Shown in pieces: positions 20,601-26,611 of a stretch of 26,611 nt of DNA. The position numbers and the translations under genes are program-made. Each line of letters opens with the position of its first letter. Position 1 is the first letter of the stretch. The DNA lies in assembly GCA_015179045.1 (NCBI GenBank), contig WHUZ01000216.1:1-26611 (forward strand), written 5' to 3'. The notes below the pieces were generated by a model. It was not told the origin of the DNA and ran no database searches. It saw only the letters and a list, made by a program, of their open reading frames with translations. Source of the DNA: Kalaharituber pfeilii (lineage: Eukaryota > Ascomycota > Pezizomycetes > Pezizales > Pezizaceae).

Positions 20601-22739
20601 CTCAGCTCCCCTCTTTTCAACTTACTTGCACGATAATCCTACCATGGTATCACTTTCTTGATTGTTGGATTGAACTGTTTTAGCTCTCATCGAGTGGGTC
20701 GGAAGGAAACAGTCGCTGATGTATAATCTCTATCGCTGGTAGCATTGGCTCTACTATGCATCTTTAAGCCATATTGAACCCACTCGCATGCTGTGATCAA
20801 AATCCCATGCTGATATTATCTAACCCACCATCTGTCATACAGTATAATTATTTATCTCTGTCACTGCTGGTGCTGGAACTGGCAATGGAGCTGCTATTTT
20901 ATGCTAGTGTCGATGGGTTATATCAGGACTTACGCCTTGGCTGAAGTAATCTCCAGTGATGGAGGCAACCACAACCATCATGGAGAGATGTAGAATTAAG
21001 GACTTTGGTTCAATTCCGATTAGGGCAAGACGATTGTCGTCGCCCAGCATCTCTAAGGGGAGTATAATACTCCATTTCTCGATGATTAAATTCTAGCGAA
21101 ACTAGAGCAACCTGTTTTGTTTCGTTTCGTTATGTTTTGTTTTGTTTTGCTTTGCTTTTTTTTCCTCTACTTTGCAATAATGCACTATAGTATAGCCAAA
21201 ATCCCACCAGTACCAGATGTCCAGCTCTCAAATTGAAATCAAAGCAGAACCAGCTTAAACCTTTCTAAGAATATAACTTTGTAGTCCAGCAGATCATTAC
21301 TGCACTCAAGTCCTTTCTGTCTCATAAATATTAGGAAAAGGCTGGTTCTTTTTAGCCGAGTATAACTTATCTACTACGTAGTAGAACGAAGAACAACCTT
21401 AGTAGATTTTTAAAAAAAAACAAAATTGATAATATATGTAAATTAGAGCTATAGAAACATTGAGTACAATCGAATTTGAGCGTACTAAATGTTATAGAAC
21501 AGTGAGCAATACTAGCACAGAGAATGGAACCAAAAACCGTGGTTGGATGCGTATAAGGAAGGACTTGGTATGTTCTCCTAATTTGAAAATGAAATCCCTG
21601 TGAGGTCTGTCATCTACCCACTGCTCTTAAGCAAAGCTGAGTCCATAGGTTCGAGGTAGTGTTGTGGTGGTGACAGGTGGATGGGAGGGGATGGTTACCG
21701 TCAAAACACGTATAGAGGCAAAAAAGATGATCGAGACGAGTCAGTAATTTGCAGTTCGGAGGTGAATATGATATAAATGAATAGTTGAATAAGAATATCG
21801 CAAAAAGCAACCACAAGCAACACAGCTAATTGAAGAGCGCACAGTCTCCCTTCCTCACATTTCAGGAAAGCACATGCCTTACTAACTCACTCTCCCGTCA
21901 GATTCCTGTTTCCAGCTTCCTACACAACTATCCGAAGCTGTGGCGGGTAAGCCGCGCAACTTACCTCGGCAGTACCTTTTATCCAAAATTTGTTATCTTT
22001 GAGAAATGCAAAGGTGTGTTATATATTACTCCTGATTGTACCGCCAACAGAAACCTTTATTCTGCGAGTGAATTGAAAAAATGGGGCGGAAAGTTACTCC
22101 AACTTCTTCTTCACGTATTCTGCAAACATTTACCAACAGCTCGTTCGGAATTTCATAAACAGTTGCGCAGATATATGTCTATATGAAGAATGCTGCACTC
22201 CAAGTCAAGAGGATCTCTGCAGAAGGGTATGTCAGTTAGGACTAATGCTTCTTATAATCGAGAAGGCTAACACCCTGGAAGCTGACGAGATGGGGAAAGG
22301 TCATGCTTTCTATAAAACGAGCATAGAACCCATTGTTCCGGAGATGTAGTTGGGAAAATTCTCCGTTCGGTGAACTCAGGGTAAGAGCCCAACACCTGAA
22401 GTTCCGACCCAATCAGGTCCAGGCCAAGACCGTGTTACGAGGTTCCCTCTTACAATAGTCTTTCGCAACCAGGCTACAATCTTTTTTTTATTGCCAAGTC
22501 CGTGTACCTTTCCTACCACCTTTCATTTGCAATGTATCGACTAAATGCCCAATGCACTTTTCTTCCTCCGGGTGAAAATTTTAGCGCAGTTCAAAGTCAT
22601 GCATTTCTCTTTCGTCAAATTCCATGCTGTCCTTTCAGCTACCTCTTAGATTGCCAAACCTAATTAGAACTCCACAAGTCGTTGTAGGCGAAAAGTCGCG
22701 TGGAACAATGAGAGATCAGGTCATGAAACATGCGATGCA
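20601..22739. other. Gene-poor stretch
   Basis: No supported gene. A degenerate GTTTT pentamer run lies at about 21113-21160. The longest plus frame (21830-22186, 118 codons) has no ATG near its start and no recognisable domain. A GGTTCAATTCC at about 21008-21018 matches a tRNA B-box, but no cloverleaf could be built around it. Confidence 0.45.
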
Positions 22740-22745
22740 ACATGC

Positions 22746-23065
22746 CCATCGGGCATGCGGTGGCTTACCCAAATTTCTGGAATTGTAACCTCGGCCCCCG
22801 GATAGAAGCCCTGACCAAGAAGAATAGAGTTAAAGTCGATTGAGTGAGAAACATAACTCGGTCTGTGTGCATGTCATGGAACATACCATATACCAGCCCG
22901 TTGAACAGCCCCATCGGCCATTCCGCGGAACACCCTGTGGAATGCCCAAGATTTTGGAATTGTGGCTCCGGCTCCCGAATAGAAGCCCAACTAAAGAATA
23001 GAATATAGTTAAGTCGGTTGATCAATTAAGTGAGGAAGACGGTTCGGCTCGAGTCCGTCTGTGCC
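22746..23065. repeat. Diverged direct duplication, about 177-bp period
   Basis: GGAATTGT..C.CGG.CCC.GATAGAAGCCC is found at 22779 and again at 22956, followed in both by AAGAATAGA, TTAA.GTCG.TTGA, GTGAG.AA and CTCG.GTC.GTCTGTG in the same order. The same relation shows in the minus-strand frame 22765-23025, where the peptides ASIRGPRLQFQKFG and ASIREPEPQFQNLG repeat. I see no gene here. Two overlapping minus frames at 23022-23238 are also unremarkable. Confidence 0.6.
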
Positions 23066-23325
23066 CTATTGCGTTCAGCGAATGGGGCTGCAATTTCGAA
23101 AACGTAGGTAGGCCATTGAAGAGCCTGTCGAACAGAGCATGGTGGACAGCTGGTGCGCTGCCCCGCTGAGGAGAGGTGTAAGCGAAGTGGGATGTAGCAA
23201 ACTTTAGTGCATGCGGTAAAGCAAGCAACTGGGGCCAACCCGGCGCGAGGGATAGCTAATCGGCCCTTGCTGAGTACCCGCGATACCTGTGGATTAGGGG
23301 TGTGTCGGTCAATTATACAGACGCT

Positions 23326-23723
23326 ATATACCGTAGAAATTGGAGACTATATGAAAAGAGACTGTCGTCTAGAAGAGATCGGATAAAATAAGGTGCAGCT
23401 ATACTCTGTAAGAGAGTGCCAATGATTCAAATTCCAATTAAGGTAGTGATAAGGAAGATGGCATCCAAGTGATCAAGACTACATTTACAGTTCTGGTGAA
23501 AAAGAAACGGGCCATCTTAGTGTTGCTCTTAACCTGTCTAATTGACTTAATTTCCTAGAGTTCCTTTGGGTGAGGAGATCCTGTAATTTGAGTCTGTTAT
23601 ACTAGGTTGCAGCATGTATTCATACCATGAGATTATTACTTACACGAGAACCCGGGCGGAAAGGGAGCCCCCTCCCGTTTGGTCGCAAGCGAAGCCCCGT
23701 ATAACCCAATTTCTACGGTATAT
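23326..23723. mobile_element. Possible MITE: 18-bp perfect inverted repeats 398 bp apart
   Basis: ATATACCGTAGAAATTGG at 23326-23343 and its exact reverse complement CCAATTTCTACGGTATAT at 23706-23723 face each other. If the outer TA is a target duplication, the element is TACCGTAGAA..TTCTACGGTA of about 394 bp, the size and style of a Tc1/mariner-type MITE. The inside has no coding potential, and the right side carries a GC-rich hairpin (GGGAGCCCCCTCCC near 23662). Because there is only one copy in the window, mobility is not shown. Confidence 0.4.
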
Positions 23724-25746
23724 GGAACGAAATAAGCCAACGAGATACAGCTCAAGGTGAATCCAAGGTTTCCCGAGGTAAGAGCACGAGAACATCATCT
23801 TGCATACTCCTTTGTCTAGATTGAAACGCAGCGGATGCTTCTTGAAGACTTCTATTCCAAATGTGTTTCTTGAGACCTACAGTACTGTCATCGGGGTCGG
23901 CCGCAGTGCTCGGATAACGGCGAACGTAATGATCTAGATTATTGTGCCTCTACAAGAAGTCTCGTGGAGGATTGGGTTTCCTTCACTTCCTATTCTGGAT
24001 GCAGCACTACCCAACATGGTAGTCACTGACCTGCCAAGCCTGCCTGCATCCTACCTGCATCCATCCATACAACCGTCCTCACGCATGCACTTACAGCATT
24101 AGCATTTTATGTCTTTTCGACGGCATAGAGGGCAGGGCCGCAAACATACGTATGCATACCATATCCCCGTTACCTCCGTTTTCTGTTCCCCAGCGCCGGG
24201 TTGGGCCTCGAGCTGAGGATGAGCTGGATCCATAGATATGTATTGAGATCTAAGTAGGTATCCGTATTCTTTTTATGCATAATGCAGGAGGTTCATACAA
24301 GTACCTTCTAAGCGCCTAGAACTACCTTCTTACTGCTACATATAACCTAGTCTTAACGTGACCCCCCAGCTGCAGGCTCGGCCCGCGCCCCTCAATATAT
24401 TTAAGTACGTCCAGGGGTGCTCTAGAGTTGAGAAGTAGAGAAGGATTGAAAGTATTCGACGGTATATATTACGAGACTAGGAATAGATATAGTATATATT
24501 TGCATGCAAATATATGTATAATTAATATATCCCCGAGCCCTCCATCCCCACCGGATCCCATTACATGCACCACATATCACATATGCTTCCCCTCATAAAT
24601 TGCAATCCAATCAGTAAGTCAAGTATAAGTTCACTTTCAGGGTTACGCTCACTGTGCCGGTCCTACTGTCCGCCTTTTTGATTAGGATGGAAGCATTTCA
24701 CCAGAGGTATGAGCTAAACGACTATCGTGTTATCGTTATCAAACCCATAATGAATTATAGCACCCACGTTGCGAGCTCCTGTTGATATAAGTACCAGTAA
24801 TTTATATATATAAAGCTAAAGGCTCCACTTCTCTTGCCACTTATTCGGCCTGTCCAAAGGACCCACTCATAGACCACCGGTTAGGTATACTACTTAATCT
24901 ATTGCAATCCCAAATTTATCCGGGTCACAGCTCTCAACCTACATATGCTCTGTCTACCCTGCGCGTCACCTTCGCCATTATGCACACTCCACCCCAAACG
25001 GCCTTTCTTATTTCCAGGTTTTATGTATCATACATTCATACCCAGAAAATCCAATGTATGAGATAGAAAAGAGTAATCCCCTAGTGGCCGGCCGATAGAT
25101 ACCTGTCATAAATAAAAATGAGAATCAGAATATGACGTCGTTAACGCTTCCACACAAACACAGCTATATCTTTCCGCTAGTACTTGTTATAAAACCATTT
25201 ATTGTTATGGCTTTTTCTGTCACATACACCCATGTGTTTGTGTTGCGATGCAGTAGCTGTCACAGTTCCCTCGCAACATGGTTGACGCAAAAGGCTCAAG
25301 CTTATCACTGCTGCTTTTTGTGCGTCATTCCATCCTGTTTAGGAGAAAACTCAATTACACAAAAGTCCGAACGCAAAGGGAAACAAATATGGGCAATAGA
25401 AAAGGTTACACAAACAGGACACCTTTTACTTTTTTTTTAATTTGCCTTACTGGCAGGTAAAATATTCTTTCCAATCAGAGATTGAGATGAACCATTGCTT
25501 CCATAGCCCCAAATGCGCTGAACGTCTGGAGTTTAACATCAAGTAGTGATAAATGATACTCGTCGCAGAACAAATCAGACACAATTGCAAAATAAGAAAA
25601 AAAAACTATAAGAAAGTCATTTCCGTTTCGTAAGGTAAAAGGCGGTAAGTATTAGTCACATGCCAAGGAACTCTATCAAGCAGTTAGCAAGCTAAATTCA
25701 GACCCTTGATTGCAAGTTACAGCATCATAACATACCTTCCCCGAGT
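23724..25746. other. Gene-poor stretch with a perfect palindrome
   Basis: About 2 kb of average to AT-rich DNA. A 22-bp perfect palindrome lies at 24494-24515, centred on TGCATGCA and surrounded by TATATA. The frame at 25132-25440 (102 codons, plus) starts with ATG in DNA of mixed composition and has no recognisable domain, so I leave it out as a gene. No other structure was seen. Confidence 0.45.
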
Positions 25747-25796
25747 TTATATCGTGCCTTCCGCGGCCCAGCTCACCCTACTCTCCTCCCTCGCGG

Positions 25797-26048
25797 TCAG
25801 GCATGAATCAACGGATGAACCACGACCAATATCATCACGACCATTGCCAGCCGAACGAAAGTAGAAACTCCATAGTATCCCCGCCAAGGATCTAAATCTC
25901 AGAGACCTCATCTTTTGTGGTCTGAGGAAGGAGGTGTCGAGATCGTGTTGGGATATAGCTGTAAAGTGCGTTCGAGGAGGAACAGCAGGGGTCGGCGGAG
26001 GGGGCCAAGGGTGAGGAGGACTTTGTGTTTTTTCAGCCTAAACACTAA
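25797..26048 (-). pseudogene. Possible decayed end of a membrane-protein gene
   Basis: Read on the minus strand, 84 codons end at a TGA (25797-25799). They are broken only by TGA at 25899-25901 and 25908-25910, each one C-to-T change from CGA; two TAG codons (26049-26054) lie just upstream. The text looks genuine: LLTLGPLRRPLLFLLERTLQ, then DPWRGYYGVSTFV, then a final hydrophobic stretch RLAMVVMILVVVHPLIHA that could be a membrane segment. I cannot name the family. A second minus frame over the same DNA (26037 to 25747, 97 codons, no ATG at its start but an ATG inside) is fully open and is the rival reading. Confidence 0.25.
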
Positions 26049-26054
26049 CTACTA

Positions 26055-26611
26055 TTGCATTAATCCGCCACGGAAGTTAGAGACAACTATTCATAATCTC
26101 CGGGGTGAGATGTTTGATATTAATTTGTGTGGTGAGGGCAACGTGGATAACATACCTCCGCTGTGCTAGTATCTTTGTATCGTTAATGATGGAACCCTGC
26201 ACCTTCCGCACGCGCACCTGGGACGTCTGAAGGAATGCTTTCTCGCAATCTGATCGAAAACAGAAGATCAAAATAACGATGATAAAATAGTCAAGTGGAG
26301 AACGTAGGAGGGAGGATAATGCTCAGATAAAGAGGTAGTAGATTTAGCACGCACACACTGTAAAATCCGGCTTGACGCAAAAATGGAGGAAACTTGGTAG
26401 CGCACATTATGAACCTAAAGGAGACTCGAATGTACTAAGTTGCATACTCTCTCCTGTAAGTAGGGAGCTCCGCCATGGCCCATGGCCATGGCACCTGCAG
26501 CCAGCCACCCTGCGCATCTACAATAAAGGTGAATTATGAACTTGCCTTATGTAAGCAAGTACTTCTTAGTGCCACCGCCATTTATGTGCCATAATTGAAG
26601 GTGCCGAAGCC
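26055..26611. other. Right edge without a recognisable gene
   Basis: About 560 bases. A cluster of three CCATGG sites lies at about 26472-26491 inside a GC-rich patch. No open frame of interest on either strand. Confidence 0.45.

Noticed and set aside
20960..21030. Possible tRNA, from the B-box-like GGTTCAATTCC at about 21008-21018.
   Set aside because: The T stem has a mismatch and a GU pair, and no 5' half of an acceptor stem (TGCCCTA-like) or A-box was found at the right distance.
21830..22186. 118-codon plus-strand frame.
   Set aside because: It starts at TTG with no early ATG, and no motif was recognised. Codon choice looks no better than in the other frames.

Overview
The window looks like a piece of a filamentous ascomycete (Pezizomycotina) chromosome. 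The evidence is two multi-intron genes with short introns (46-128 nt, GT..AG, often a CTAAC/CTAAT-like branch site), a Ty3/gypsy chromovirus-type retrotransposon end carrying C-to-T/G-to-A decay that looks like repeat-induced point mutation (RIP), and long AT-rich gene-poor flanks. A leotiomycete would fit, but nothing here proves the class.

Layout. 1-1078: wrecked C-terminal part of a Ty3/gypsy polyprotein (integrase tail plus chromodomain), followed by a polypurine tract and a probable 3' LTR (about 1105-2124) holding a six-copy 28-bp tandem array. 2125-5580: no intact gene, but two minus-strand stretches read like coding remnants interrupted only by stop codons. 5580-6829: GC/C-rich promoter and leader, with no ATG in the last 833 nt. 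6830-14262: a ten-exon gene for a 2302-residue JmjC histone demethylase of the JHD1/KDM2 type (PHD finger, JmjC with all metal and 2-oxoglutarate residues, long disordered ends, TPE heptad repeats, paired Cys motifs). 14263-16435: 3' flank with nothing recognisable. 16436-17306: second ATG-free leader with a CTGCT-type microsatellite. 17307-19006: five-exon gene for a 443-residue multi-pass protein of the STIMATE/TMEM110 (yeast YPL162C) vacuolar/ER membrane family. 19007-26611: 7.6 kb without a confident gene, containing microsatellites, old diverged duplications, an 18-bp inverted repeat pair that may bound a MITE, and one possible decayed membrane-protein end.

The two intact genes point the same way but are about 3 kb apart, and there is no evidence of a pathway link. 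One should act on chromatin (H3K36 demethylation, from family knowledge), the other in an internal membrane. No virus, toxin, CRISPR array or convincing RNA gene was seen. The most unusual items are the twin C-x2-C-x6-C-x-H motifs in the demethylase tail, each split by a phase-0 intron at the same residue, and the two long ATG-free leaders. Exon joins were worked out by hand from frame and splice consensus and have not been tested against RNA.
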